Source of the DNA: Dyella tabacisoli
GTDB lineage: Bacteria > Pseudomonadota > Gammaproteobacteria > Xanthomonadales > Rhodanobacteraceae
Direction of reading: 5' to 3'
Assembly (NCBI RefSeq): GCF_003350925.1
Contig: NZ_KZ857184.1
Coordinates: 10,008-74,007, forward strand
DNA length: 64,000 nt
Under the pieces are notes generated by a model. It saw only the letters and a program-made list of their open reading frames with translations, was not told the DNA's origin and did not search any database. A program made the translations under genes and the position numbers. Positions 8,945 through 17,639 of the stretch are shown here, piece by piece. Every line of letters begins with the position of its first letter. Positions within the stretch are counted from its first letter, which is position 1.

Positions 8945-10420
8945 ATGAAACCCGGACTGCAGTTTCGTCTCAATCAGCAGCTCACCCTGACGCCTCAGTT
9001 GCAACAGGCTATCCGCCTTCTGCAACTTTCTCAGTTGGAGCTGGAGGCAGAGTTGCGTCAAATCGCCGAAAGCAACCCGCTGCTCGAATTTTCCGAAGAC
9101 AGCGACGAGGGCAGCGACGACGACGCCGAAGACAGCAACTTCGAACCTGCCCCGATCACGCCGGCTCAAGCCAGCAGCGACGGCAACAACGACAACGGCG
9201 ACGCCGACATACCGGACTGGGGCGACAGCCGCGGCGAAGATCCGATCGATTTCTCCGGCAGCAGCAGCGGCAACAGCCTCAGCCGCGCGCATAACGGCAG
9301 CGACGAAGACAACTTCGAACCGCAAAACGCCGCGCCGGTAACCCTGCAAGAGCACATGCTGTGGCAACTCAACCTGGCCCACTTGAGCGCCCGTGAGCTG
9401 ACCATCGCCACAGTGCTGATCGACGCCCTTAATGCCGACGGCTATCTCGCCGAAGGCCTGGACGCCGTGCTGGGCGCCCTACCCCCGCACCTCAAGGCCA
9501 GCACTGAAGAAGTCGATGGCGTACGCCGACAACTGCAGCGTTTCGACCCTACCGGGGTAGCCAGCCTGGATCTGCGCGACTGCCTGCGCGTGCAACTCGA
9601 ACAGTTCGATCAGGCCACGCCGCAACTGGAGCTGGCTTTGCGTATCGTCGACAGCGAACTGGAGCTGTTGGCGCGCAACGACATTACCAAGCTGGCACGC
9701 CGCTTACGCGCCGATCCCGACGATACGGCCGCTGCCGCCGTACTGATCCGCAGCCTCGATCCACGCCCCGGCGCGGCACTCGACACCACTCCAGTGGAAT
9801 ACGTGGCGCCCGATGTTTACGCGCGCAAGGAAAGCGGCCGCTGGCGGGTCAGCCTGAACCCCGATTGCCAGCCACGGCTGGGCTTGAACCAGCACTATTG
9901 CAACCTGATCGCCCAGGCGCGCGGTGAAGACGCCAGTTGGATGCGCGGACAGATGCAGGAAGCCCGCTGGCTGATTAAAAGCCTGGAATCGCGCGCCGAG
10001 ACCTTACTCAAGGTCGCCGATGCGATCGTACGGCGGCAAAGCGCCTTTCTCGATTTCGGCCCCGAGGCCATGCACCCCTTGGTGTTGCGCGAGGTAGCCG
10101 AGGAGGTAGGCATGCATGAATCGACTATTTCGCGGGTGACTACGCGCAAATATATTCACACGCCGCGCGGCACCTTCGAACTTAAACATTTCTTTTCCAG
10201 CGGCGTAGCCACCGAGGACGGCGGCAGCGCTTCGGCCACTGCTATCCAGGCCATGCTGCGCAAATTGATTGACGCCGAAGACACTCGCAAACCATTGTCC
10301 GATCAGGCGATTGCTGCTGAATTGCACGGCAAGGGCATTCAGGTGGCACGCCGCACAGTCGCCAAATATAGGGAGGCCATGCGTATTCCAAGTTCCAGTG
10401 AGCGCCAGCGCGGCGGCTGA
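8945..10420 (+). CDS. rpoN: RNA polymerase sigma-54 factor
   Basis: RpoN directs core polymerase to −24/−12 promoters and needs AAA+ activators. The N-terminal activator-interaction region is intact (LQFRLNQQLTLTPQLQQAIRL, then LELEAELRQIAESNPLLE). An acidic spacer rich in D, S and N covers about 40–120. The core-binding domain follows. The C-terminal DNA-binding part has the HTH segment MHESTISRVTTRKYIHTPRG and the RpoN box ARRTVAKYREAMRI near residues 469–482. Length is 491 residues. hpf follows 178 bp downstream, as in many proteobacteria. Confidence 0.97.
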   Translation: MKPGLQFRLNQQLTLTPQLQQAIRLLQLSQLELEAELRQIAESNPLLEFSEDSDEGSDDDAEDSNFEPAPITPAQASSDGNNDNGDADIPDWGDSRGEDPIDFSGSSSGNSLSRAHNGSDEDNFEPQNAAPVTLQEHMLWQLNLAHLSARELTIATVLIDALNADGYLAEGLDAVLGALPPHLKASTEEVDGVRRQLQRFDPTGVASLDLRDCLRVQLEQFDQATPQLELALRIVDSELELLARNDITKLARRLRADPDDTAAAAVLIRSLDPRPGAALDTTPVEYVAPDVYARKESGRWRVSLNPDCQPRLGLNQHYCNLIAQARGEDASWMRGQMQEARWLIKSLESRAETLLKVADAIVRRQSAFLDFGPEAMHPLVLREVAEEVGMHESTISRVTTRKYIHTPRGTFELKHFFSSGVATEDGGSASATAIQAMLRKLIDAEDTRKPLSDQAIAAELHGKGIQVARRTVAKYREAMRIPSSSERQRGG

Positions 10421-10502
10421 ACCGCTGTACCGGTCACAGCACAGGGTTCAGAAAACATACGTCTAACCACTGCGGAACTTGCTTGTGCGATAAACGTCCA
10501 TA

Positions 10503-10517
10503 CCTCAATGATTGAGG
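10503..10517. promoter_or_regulatory. Perfect 15-bp palindrome in the rpoN–hpf gap
   Basis: CCTCAAT-G-ATTGAGG lies 82 bp downstream of rpoN and about 80 bp before hpf. The arms are perfect. It could be an operator for hpf or a small hairpin; no known regulator site is recognised. Confidence 0.4.
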
Positions 10518-10598
10518 GTGCGCAGCCAAGGCTTTATGACATGACTCGCGCACCTGACCCACGCCGCGCAATGCGGTTAGCACCAGAGGAGGCGCAAC

Positions 10599-10922
10599 AT
10601 GCAATTCCAACTCAGCGGTCAACAGATCGAGATCACTCAAGCCTTGCGGGATCGCGCGACGAGTAAGCTAGATCGACTCACCCACCTCGACGACAAGATT
10701 CTCAGCCTGAGCATCGTCCTTTCGATCGACAAACTGCAGCAGTGCGCCGAAGGTACGCTCACTGTAAAAGGCGCCACCTTGCACGCCGAGGCCAAAGAGA
10801 TGGATATGTATGCATCGATCGATGCATTGATCGACAAGCTAACCCACCAGTTGCGAAAGCATCGCGAGAAAGTCAACGATAAGCACCAGCGCGAAGTACG
10901 CGAAGAGCGACAATACGGCTGA
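10599..10922 (+). CDS. hpf: Ribosome hibernation promoting factor, short form
   Basis: Hpf binds the 30S decoding centre and promotes 100S ribosome dimers in stationary phase. The 107-residue protein has only the N-terminal S30AE domain (MQFQLSGQQIEITQALRDRA, then KLDRLTHLDDKIL) and lacks the long-form dimerisation domain, as in other gammaproteobacteria. A strong site (GAGGAGG) precedes the ATG. It sits between rpoN and hprK, and in related genomes this family is often under sigma-54 or stress control. Its transcript very likely ends at the intrinsic terminator at 10991–11020. Confidence 0.94.
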   Translation: MQFQLSGQQIEITQALRDRATSKLDRLTHLDDKILSLSIVLSIDKLQQCAEGTLTVKGATLHAEAKEMDMYASIDALIDKLTHQLRKHREKVNDKHQREVREERQYG

Positions 10923-10982
10923 TCCAATTCAGAGTGATCCAATCGGATAGTGATCTAATTCATAGCGATCCAATCCGATAGC
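10921..10982. repeat. Four tandem 15/16-bp units after hpf
   Basis: Units start at 10921, 10936, 10952 and 10967, each beginning GATC(C/T)AAT. Units 1 and 3 resemble each other (AATTCA-AG) and units 2 and 4 resemble each other (AATC-GATAG), so the array is a 31-bp duplication of an older 15/16-bp duplication. The first base pairs are part of the hpf stop codon. It ends 8 bp before the hpf terminator. Confidence 0.88.
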
Positions 10983-10990
10983 ACCATCAA

Positions 10991-11020
10991 AGCCCGCCTC
11001 CCGCAGAGGCGGGCTTTTTT
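10991..11020 (+). terminator. Rho-independent terminator of hpf
   Basis: Perfect stem AGCCCGCCTC / GAGGCGGGCT with a 5-nt loop, followed by TTTTT. This is the clearest intrinsic terminator in the window. It implies that hprK, 65 bp downstream, has its own promoter or depends on read-through. Confidence 0.93.
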
Positions 11021-11085
11021 ATGGGCATCCCCCGGCTGCACACCGGCTCGAGCCACAAAAGCATCATCCGGGCCAAACTGGCACA

Positions 11086-12084
11086 ATGGCCTCTGCTGCC
11101 GCCAGGCTTGTCACGCAGCACAAAGGATCAGGATTGGATCGGCTCACCGCACGACAACTCTATGATGGCGTTCACGAACGCATGGCTTTGCGCTGGGTTT
11201 CCGGCATGCGTGGCGAATCGCGCGTGCTTGAACAAAGCATCACCAAAAGCCGCCGCCCTTCGCTGATCGGCTATCTCAACGTCATCTATCCGAACAAGAT
11301 TCAGATCATCGGCACCGAAGAGCTGAATTTCCTGGATGGCCTCGACTCGCGCCAGCGCTGGGAAGCGATCAATAAGATCGCCGCCTATCAACCGGCAGCG
11401 CTGATCGTCACCAAGGACCAGACCATCCCGGCCGATCTGCGGGAGGTTGCCGAAGAAACCAATACGCCGCTGTGGATCAGCTCCAAGCGTGGTCACGAGC
11501 TGCTGACCTGGATGCAGTACTACCTGGCCCGCATGCTGGCGCCACGGATCACCCTGCACGGTGTGTTTCTGGAAGTCTTTTCGATCGGCGTGCTCATCAC
11601 CGGCGAATCCGGCTCGGGCAAAAGCGAGCTGGCGCTGGAGCTCATCAGCCGTGGTCATCGCCTGGTCGCCGATGACGCGACCGAATTCACCTTGATCGCA
11701 CCGGACGTCATCGACGGCACCTGCCCCGAACTGCTCCAGGATCTGCTGGAGGTACGCGGGCTGGGCGTACTCAATGTGCGTGAGATGTTCGGTCACACAG
11801 CGGTCAAGCCGTCCAAATATCTTCGTGTGGTGATCCATCTCAAACCATTGCGAGACGGTGAAGATACCGACGGCATGACCCGGCTCACCGGTGACGTCGG
11901 CCAACGCGAAATACTGGAGGTGCACGTGCCGATGATTACCATCCCTGTCGCGCCGGGCCGCAACTTGGCCGTGCTGGTGGAGGCTGCCGTGCGTAATCAT
12001 GTGCTCAAGAGCAAAGGCATCGATCCGGCACAGACCTTTATCGACCGCCAGGCGCATCAGATGCGCCGGCTGCCACCGTGGTGA
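11086..12084 (+). CDS. hprK: HPr kinase/phosphorylase
   Basis: HprK/P phosphorylates HPr on Ser46 using ATP or pyrophosphate and can reverse the reaction by phosphorolysis. The N-terminal domain covers about residues 15–145 ([20 protein letters not shown]). Walker A GESGSGKS is at 173–180. The C-terminal signature follows ([14 protein letters not shown], then the helix [17 protein letters not shown]). Length is 332 residues; the first 10–15 may be non-native because the ATG at 11086 has no clear ribosome site. rapZ begins 4 bp after its stop. It precedes EIIA, HPr and EI, so its substrate is encoded nearby. Confidence 0.94.
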   Translation: MASAAARLVTQHKGSGLDRLTARQLYDGVHERMALRWVSGMRGESRVLEQSITKSRRPSLIGYLNVIYPNKIQIIGTEELNFLDGLDSRQRWEAINKIAAYQPAALIVTKDQTIPADLREVAEETNTPLWISSKRGHELLTWMQYYLARMLAPRITLHGVFLEVFSIGVLITGESGSGKSELALELISRGHRLVADDATEFTLIAPDVIDGTCPELLQDLLEVRGLGVLNVREMFGHTAVKPSKYLRVVIHLKPLRDGEDTDGMTRLTGDVGQREILEVHVPMITIPVAPGRNLAVLVEAAVRNHVLKSKGIDPAQTFIDRQAHQMRRLPPW

Positions 12085-12088
12085 CCCC

Positions 12089-12997
12089 ATGAACGAGAGC
12101 GATACGCCCTTGCTGGTTCCCGCCATCGACCCGGAAGACGTCCATCTGATCGTGCTGACCGGCATGTCCGGCGGTGGCAAAACAGTAGCCCTGCGCGCGC
12201 TGGAAGATCTGGGGTTTTATTGCGTCGATAACCTGCCCACGCCGCTGCTCTTGCAATTGGTGCGCTCGGTGATCCAGAACGATGGCACCCAGCAGCATCG
12301 CCATATCGCGGTGGGCGTGGATATTCGCAACCGCGGCGGCGGCTTTCAGAACATGCCGGCGGTGCTGTCGGAGCTGGCCGGCGCCGGGGTTCAGGTACAC
12401 CTGATCTTTCTCGACTGCCGCGACGAGGTGCTAATCAAGCGTTATTCGGAATCGCGCCGCCGACACCCGCTGTCCGCCAAGGGGCTGTCACTGGCCGATG
12501 CGATTGCCGAAGAACGCCGCGTGCTGCGTCCGCTGACCGCTTTGGCCGAAAAAGTCATCGACTCCAGCGAACTCAACGTGCATCAACTGCGCCGCTTGAT
12601 TACCACCGGCTACGCCGAGGCGACCAAGGGCATGACCTTGATGTTCGAGTCATTCGCGTTCCGCCGCGGCCTGCCGCCGGATGCGGACTTCGTCTTCGAC
12701 GCGCGCTGCCTGCCCAACCCCCACTGGGACGCGAAACTGCGGCCTTATTCCGGTCGCGACGCACCCGTCCGCGAGTACCTCGACCAGCAGCCCCTGGTCA
12801 GCGAATATTTTGCCGATACCGCGCGCTGGCTCGACGCCTGGCTGCCGCGCTTCGAGCAAGACGACCGCAGTTACGTCACTATCTCGGTCGGCTGCACCGG
12901 CGGTCGCCACCGCTCGGTCTATCTGACCGAGAAACTCGCCGCGTACTATCGTACCCATCGCGATAGCGTGCTCACCTTTCATCGCGAACTTGAGTAA
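12089..12997 (+). CDS. rapZ: RNase adapter protein RapZ
   Basis: RapZ is a nucleotide-binding protein that in E. coli guides GlmZ sRNA to RNase E and senses glucosamine-6-phosphate. Walker A GMSGGGKT is at residues 25–32 (IVLTGMSGGGKTVALRALED). The C-terminal domain carries ARCLPNPHWDAKLRPYSG and the conserved GCTGGRHRSVYL. The ATG at 12089, 4 bp after hprK, gives 302 residues; the longer frame lies inside hprK and lacks family similarity. Whether a GlmZ-type sRNA exists in this organism cannot be judged from the window. Confidence 0.94.
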   Translation: MNESDTPLLVPAIDPEDVHLIVLTGMSGGGKTVALRALEDLGFYCVDNLPTPLLLQLVRSVIQNDGTQQHRHIAVGVDIRNRGGGFQNMPAVLSELAGAGVQVHLIFLDCRDEVLIKRYSESRRRHPLSAKGLSLADAIAEERRVLRPLTALAEKVIDSSELNVHQLRRLITTGYAEATKGMTLMFESFAFRRGLPPDADFVFDARCLPNPHWDAKLRPYSGRDAPVREYLDQQPLVSEYFADTARWLDAWLPRFEQDDRSYVTISVGCTGGRHRSVYLTEKLAAYYRTHRDSVLTFHRELE

Positions 12998-13040
12998 CTA
13001 CCATGCCTGCTAATCCATCTAACCAGGAAGGTCTGCCCTC

Positions 13041-13433
13041 ATGAGCGTGGGTGTGCTGTTGATGACACACGAAGCGGTCGGCAAGGCGCTGATCTCCGCT
13101 ACGCTTCATGTGTTGCCCAAGCTGCCGTTGCGCGTGGAGGCCGTCGAGGTGCCCGCGCAGGCCGATCCCGATGTGATGCGCACGCTGACCGCGCGCCATG
13201 CACGCGAGCTCGATCAAGGCGATGGGGTGCTTGTCCTGGCTGATTTGTACGGCGCCACACCGTGCAACATCGGCCTTTCACTCAGTTCGCTGGGTGTTCG
13301 CCTGCGTTGCGTATCGGGGCTTAACCTGCCGATGCTGCTGCGCGTACTCAACTATGCGGAAAAACCATTGGATGAACTGGCGGAAATCGCCGCCAGCGGT
13401 GGCCGCGGAGGAATTTTCATAGATCATGCTTGA
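13041..13433 (+). CDS. PTS EIIA component, mannose family
   Basis: A 130-residue EIIA-Man domain protein. The phosphoacceptor histidine is H10 (VGVLLMTHEAVGKAL). The fold motifs DQGDGVLVLADLYGATPCN and GLNLPMLLRVLNY follow. It stands alone without IIB, IIC or IID, so it is likely a regulatory phosphocarrier rather than a sugar importer. AGGAAGG precedes the ATG. Its end overlaps the HPr gene by 8 bp, indicating coupled translation. The same EIIA–HPr–EI order is known in Xanthomonas. Confidence 0.92.
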   Translation: MSVGVLLMTHEAVGKALISATLHVLPKLPLRVEAVEVPAQADPDVMRTLTARHARELDQGDGVLVLADLYGATPCNIGLSLSSLGVRLRCVSGLNLPMLLRVLNYAEKPLDELAEIAASGGRGGIFIDHA

Positions 13434-13695
13434 GAAAGAAATTATCGTATCCAACAAGCTCGGCCTGCACGCACGCGCCTCGGCCAAACTGGTGCAACTG
13501 GTGCAGGGTTTCAAGTCCACCGTATGGCTCATCAGCAAGGGACGCGAGGTTAACGCGCAAAGCATCATGGGCGTCATGATGTTGGCCGCCGGTATCGGCA
13601 CGCCGCTGACTATCCGTGCCGAAGGCCCCGATGAAGAGTCCGCGCTCAACTCCGTGGTCGCCTTGTTCGACAACAAATTCGATGAGGGCGCGTGA
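13426..13695 (+). CDS. ptsH: Phosphocarrier protein HPr
   Basis: HPr relays phosphate from EI (on His15) to EIIA. Both regulatory residues are visible: H15 in NKLGLHARASAKL, and S46 in NAQSIMGVMMLAAG, the expected target of the HprK encoded upstream. The 89-residue length is standard. The start overlaps the EIIA gene by 8 bp. GGAGGA lies 13 bases upstream of the ATG, inside EIIA, a rather long spacing. It belongs to the PTS operon hprK–rapZ–EIIA–ptsH–ptsI. Confidence 0.95.
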   Translation: MLEKEIIVSNKLGLHARASAKLVQLVQGFKSTVWLISKGREVNAQSIMGVMMLAAGIGTPLTIRAEGPDEESALNSVVALFDNKFDEGA

Positions 13696-13848
13696 AGCTG
13701 AGAAGCGAGAAACAGGCCACCTGAAACGTCTGCGTTCTCGCGCTCTACCGTCCGTGGCCCTGACCCACGCTTGCCGCATGCATTCCATCGGTCGATCTGC
13801 TGCTAGCCATCCCTTCCCCGCTCCCTAGTTCTCCGTTTCCAGGTACCC

Positions 13849-15591
13849 ATGAGACTTCTCCTAACCGGCACCACCGCTGCGCGAGGCATGGCACTAGGCC
13901 GGGCCCGGTTGGTGCAGCCGAACCGCCATCTGGTCGATAAGCGCCCGCTGGCCGAAGAGGAGATCGAAACCGAACTGGGCAACCTGCACCGCGCGCTCGA
14001 TGCCGCCCGCGTGGAGCTGCGCGACCTGCGCGAGAAGCTGCACGGCGCATTGGCCTGCGAGGTCAGCGAGTTCATCGATACCCACAGCCTGCTACTGGAT
14101 GACCAGGAGCTGTTGCGCGGGTTGGACGACCTGGTGCGCATCGGCCATTACCGTCCGGGTGCCGCGCTGAAAAAACAGCGCGATCGCCTCGTCGCGGTCT
14201 TCGAAGCCATGGACGACCCTTATCTTCGCAGCCGTAAAGAAGATATCGATCAGGTCATCAATCGAGTGATCTCCGCGCTGCAGCGGCAAACCAGTGTCGA
14301 GGAACGCAAGCTGGCCGCACGCGTCGGTGAAATTCTGATCGCCGACACCATTGCGCCCGCCGACATGGCGCACTTGGTCGGCAACGGCCTGCTCGGCGTC
14401 GTCGCCAGCTCGGGCAGCGCGTATTCGCACAGCGCGATTCTGGCCCGCAGCCTCGACCTGCCGATGCTGGTGGGCGTGCGCGACGCACTGTCCACCATCC
14501 ACGATGACGACCTGATTCTGCTCGACACCGAGCGTGGCGAGGTGGTGGTGCACCCCACCGCGCAAGACCTCGCGCTTTATCGTGCCAAGCAGCGCGAAGC
14601 CGCACAGGAAGGCCGCCGACTCGCCACCCTGGCGAATGCGCCTACCCGCACCCGCGACGATATCGGCATTCGCCTGCTCGCCAACGCCGAGATGCCGGCC
14701 GACATCGCGATGGCGCGCGCGCGCGGCGCCGACGGCGTCGGCCTGTATCGCACCGAATTTCTGTTTCTGCGCCACAAGGGCCTGCCCTCCGAAGACGAGC
14801 AGTTCATCGCTTACCGCGATCTTGTGCTCGGCATGGGCGGCCTGCCCGTCACCATCCGCACCCTCGACCTGGGCGCCGATAAAGCCGACGCGGCCGGCCT
14901 GGTACTGCGCGGCGAGGACAACCCTGCCTTGGGCGTGCGTGGCGTACGCCTGTCGTTGCGTTACCCCGCCGTATTCACCACGCAGATCCGGGCGATTTTG
15001 CGCGCCGCCTGCTACGGCCCGGTGCGCGTGCTGGTGCCGATGGTGACTCAGCCTGACGAGCTCATCGCCGTGCGCACGCTATTCAAGCTCGCGCGGCAGG
15101 ACCTGAAACGCGAAAACGTCGATTTGCCGGAAAAACTGGCGCTGGGCGCGATGATCGAAGTACCCGCCGCGGCGATCAACGTGCGCGCCTTGCTTGAGCA
15201 CGCCGACTTCCTCGCCATCGGCACCAATGACCTGGCCCAGTACGTACTCGCCGCCGACCGCGGCAACGACGGCCTGGAAAACATCTATAACCCGCTGCAA
15301 CCGGCCCTGCTGCGTTTGATCTCGCACGTTATCGGCGCCGGTCGGCGCGCGAAAAAGCCGGTGAGCCTGTGCGGCGAAATCGGCGGCGACGTCAACTTCA
15401 CCGCCTTGCTGCTGGCGCTGGGCCTGAACGAATTCAGCATGCACCCCAGCCAGCTACTGCACGTACGCGATCGCCTGGCCACCCTCGACCACGGCGCCCT
15501 GCGCCGACTCGCACCACAGCTAATGCGCGCGCATACGCACGAGCAGGTCGAAGCACTGCTGACCAAGATCGCCGAAGAATCCGCTGCGTAA
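13849..15591 (+). CDS. ptsI: Phosphoenolpyruvate-protein phosphotransferase (EI)
   Basis: EI autophosphorylates from PEP and passes the phosphate to HPr. The phospho-histidine is H194 in SGSAYSHSAILARSLDLPML. The PEP-binding barrel carries DGVGLYRTEFLFL, GVRGVRLSL and IGTNDLAQYVLAADRGND. The active-site cysteine is C508 in SLCGEIGGD. The 580 residues equal the family norm without a GAF domain, so this is a PtsI rather than a PtsP. The 153-bp gap after ptsH holds a degenerate GTTCCCC-like stretch but no gene. In Xanthomonas an mgtE gene usually follows; here a LysR gene does. Confidence 0.96.
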   Translation: MRLLLTGTTAARGMALGRARLVQPNRHLVDKRPLAEEEIETELGNLHRALDAARVELRDLREKLHGALACEVSEFIDTHSLLLDDQELLRGLDDLVRIGHYRPGAALKKQRDRLVAVFEAMDDPYLRSRKEDIDQVINRVISALQRQTSVEERKLAARVGEILIADTIAPADMAHLVGNGLLGVVASSGSAYSHSAILARSLDLPMLVGVRDALSTIHDDDLILLDTERGEVVVHPTAQDLALYRAKQREAAQEGRRLATLANAPTRTRDDIGIRLLANAEMPADIAMARARGADGVGLYRTEFLFLRHKGLPSEDEQFIAYRDLVLGMGGLPVTIRTLDLGADKADAAGLVLRGEDNPALGVRGVRLSLRYPAVFTTQIRAILRAACYGPVRVLVPMVTQPDELIAVRTLFKLARQDLKRENVDLPEKLALGAMIEVPAAAINVRALLEHADFLAIGTNDLAQYVLAADRGNDGLENIYNPLQPALLRLISHVIGAGRRAKKPVSLCGEIGGDVNFTALLLALGLNEFSMHPSQLLHVRDRLATLDHGALRRLAPQLMRAHTHEQVEALLTKIAEESAA

Positions 15592-15616
15592 GTGCCGCTC
15601 AAGATCTCTGAAAGCA

Positions 15617-16492
15617 CTATCGATTAGCCAGAAAGGCATCGATCAAGGCACCTCGATACTTCTGCCGGTGCAGCAATAACGAAAGCTTGCGGCGCAGATC
15701 CAGAAACGGCGTCTTCAAGGCTTTCAGCCGTCCGGTAGCCAGCGCATCGATAACGGCTACCTCGGGCAGACAGGCGATGCCCAGGCCGGCTACCACCGCT
15801 TGTTTGATCGCCTCGGCCTGATCCAGCTCCAGTGCCGTTTCGCCCGGTGGTAGCTGCGCCAGCACGCGTTCGGTGGTCGCCCGTGTCGCCGAGCCCGGCT
15901 CGCGCAGTACCCAATAAGCGCCGGCGAAATCGCTCGGCTGCAATCGACGTTTTTGTGCCAAGGGGTGGTCGGGCGGAGCGCACACCACCAGCACATCGTC
16001 GCGCCAGGGGCGTAGCTCCAACAAGGGGTGCGCCACCGGCCCTTCGACGCAGCCCACGTCCAGCGAATGGTCCAGCAGAGCGGCGGCAATCGCATCGGTA
16101 TTGGCTACACGTAAACGAATCGCCACATGCGGATGCGCGCGTACGAAATCGCCGAGCAGCTCGCCGACGCGATAATTGCCGACGGTATTACTGGCGCCGA
16201 TCCGAAATTCACCGCTCAAAGCTTCGGTGCTGCCGCTGCCGAGACGGCCGAATTCCGCATGACGCTCCAACAACTCTTGCGCCAACGGCAGCAATTCGCG
16301 CCCGCGCGTGTTCAAGCGCAAACGGCCTCGCTCACGTGCGAACACCGATGCCCCCAGCAGGCGCTCCATTTCGGCCAAGGCCATGCTGGCGGCGGGTTGA
16401 GTCAGGTGCAGCCGCTCCGCTGCCGCGCGCACGCTGCCCAGCGATGCCGTCTGCACAAAGACTTCGAGCTGGCGCGGGCTGATATTTATCAT
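15617..16492 (-). CDS. LysR-family regulator, YeiE/CbbR-like
   Basis: A 291-residue LysR regulator. The N-terminal winged HTH is ISPRQLEVFVQTASLGSVRAA with LTQPAASMALAEMERLLGA. The periplasmic-binding-like effector domain starts near residue 90 (FRIGASNTVGNYRVGELLGDF). It is divergent from the YeiH-like transporter gene with 104 bp between them, and this pairing with yeiH is typical for YeiE regulators. A T-N11-A type site (ATAA-N7-TTAT, 16508–16522) lies in the gap. Control of the neighbouring transporter is therefore inferred; the ligand is unknown, with sulfite or sulfur compounds suggested for relatives. Confidence 0.88.
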   Translation of the reverse strand: MINISPRQLEVFVQTASLGSVRAAAERLHLTQPAASMALAEMERLLGASVFARERGRLRLNTRGRELLPLAQELLERHAEFGRLGSGSTEALSGEFRIGASNTVGNYRVGELLGDFVRAHPHVAIRLRVANTDAIAAALLDHSLDVGCVEGPVAHPLLELRPWRDDVLVVCAPPDHPLAQKRRLQPSDFAGAYWVLREPGSATRATTERVLAQLPPGETALELDQAEAIKQAVVAGLGIACLPEVAVIDALATGRLKALKTPFLDLRRKLSLLLHRQKYRGALIDAFLANR

Positions 16493-16507
16493 GAGCCCAT
16501 CATATCC

Positions 16508-16522
16508 ATAAGCTCAATTTAT
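16508..16522. promoter_or_regulatory. Candidate LysR operator
   Basis: ATAA-GCTCAAT-TTAT fits the T-N11-A LysR consensus and sits between the divergent LysR and YeiH genes, 16 bp from the LysR start. It is a single site by eye, so it remains a prediction. Confidence 0.45.
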
Positions 16523-16596
16523 ACACACCATCAGATATTCCAAGTTTTCCTGATAGAAGGCGGCGAGGACAATGCGCCTATCCCCAGGAACTTGTC

Positions 16597-17634
16597 ATGT
16601 CAGCTACCAGCATCCCCCTTGCGACACCCAGCCTGCGTCAACGTACCCCCGGCCTGGCACTGACGGTAGCGATCGCCTTGGTCGCTCTCGGGCTCGGACG
16701 CGTGGCGCCGCTGATCGGCGGCCCGGTCTTCGGCATCGTGCTCGGCATCGTCGTGCGCAACCTGGTTTCGCCGGGCGGCCAATACACGCCGGGCATCCAG
16801 TTTGCCGGCAAGCAAGTGCTGCAATGGTCGATCATCGCGCTCGGCTTTGGACTCAGCCTCGACCAGGTGGCAAAGACCGGGCTGGAATCCTTGTCGGTGA
16901 CCCTGGTGACGATGACCGTCGCGTTTCTTGCCGCCTGGTCGCTTGGGCGCATGCTCGGGGTACAGGACAAGCTGAAGATTTTGATCGGCGTCGGCACGGC
17001 GATCTGCGGTGGTTCGGCGATTGCCGCGGTAACGCCGATCATCAAACCGGACGACCACGACACCGCGTTCGCTATCTCCACTATTTTCCTGTTCAACCTG
17101 GTCGCCGTGCTGCTGTTTCCCCTGCTCGGCCACCTTATGCATCTGTCCGACCTGGGCTTTGGCCTATGGGCCGGTACCGCGATCAACGACACCTCGTCCG
17201 TGGTGGCCGCCGGCTACAGCTTCAGCAAAGAAGCCGGCGATTACGCCACCATCGTCAAGCTGACCCGCGCCACGCTGATTATTCCGGTCTGCCTGGTGCT
17301 GGCCTTCGCCGTCGCCTGGCGTGAAAAACGTAAAACCAGTGCAAACGGTGGCTCAAGCGATTTCAGCCTGAGCAAGATTTTTCCCTGGTTCATTCTGTGG
17401 TTTCTGGTCGCCTCGGCCGTGCGCACTGCCGGCCTCGTACCGACCGCTATCCAACCGATCATCCACCTCGCTGCCGAGTTCTTGATTATCGTCGCACTGA
17501 CCGCGATCGGCCTGTCGGCCAATCTGCGCCGCATGGCATCGACAGGCGCACGCCCGATTCTGCTAGGCCTGGGCGTATGGGTGGCTGTATCGGTGAGCAG
17601 CCTGCTGGTGCAGTGGGCGATTGGGCAGGTGTGA
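16597..17634 (+). CDS. YeiH/UPF0324 family putative sulfate exporter
   Basis: A 345-residue polytopic inner-membrane protein. Hydrophobic spans run almost throughout, starting with LALTVAIALVALGLGRVAPLI. The family signature IGVGTAICGGSAIAAVTPII lies near residues 128–147, and DTSSVVAAGYSFS follows. Family members are annotated as conserved sulfate or sulfonate-linked exporters (UPF0324), with little direct biochemistry. AGGAA precedes the ATG. It is divergent from the LysR gene. Downstream lies the GTTCCCC repeat island, so no further gene belongs to its operon. Confidence 0.88.
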   Translation: MSATSIPLATPSLRQRTPGLALTVAIALVALGLGRVAPLIGGPVFGIVLGIVVRNLVSPGGQYTPGIQFAGKQVLQWSIIALGFGLSLDQVAKTGLESLSVTLVTMTVAFLAAWSLGRMLGVQDKLKILIGVGTAICGGSAIAAVTPIIKPDDHDTAFAISTIFLFNLVAVLLFPLLGHLMHLSDLGFGLWAGTAINDTSSVVAAGYSFSKEAGDYATIVKLTRATLIIPVCLVLAFAVAWREKRKTSANGGSSDFSLSKIFPWFILWFLVASAVRTAGLVPTAIQPIIHLAAEFLIIVALTAIGLSANLRRMASTGARPILLGLGVWVAVSVSSLLVQWAIGQV

Positions 17635-17639
17635 TTTAA

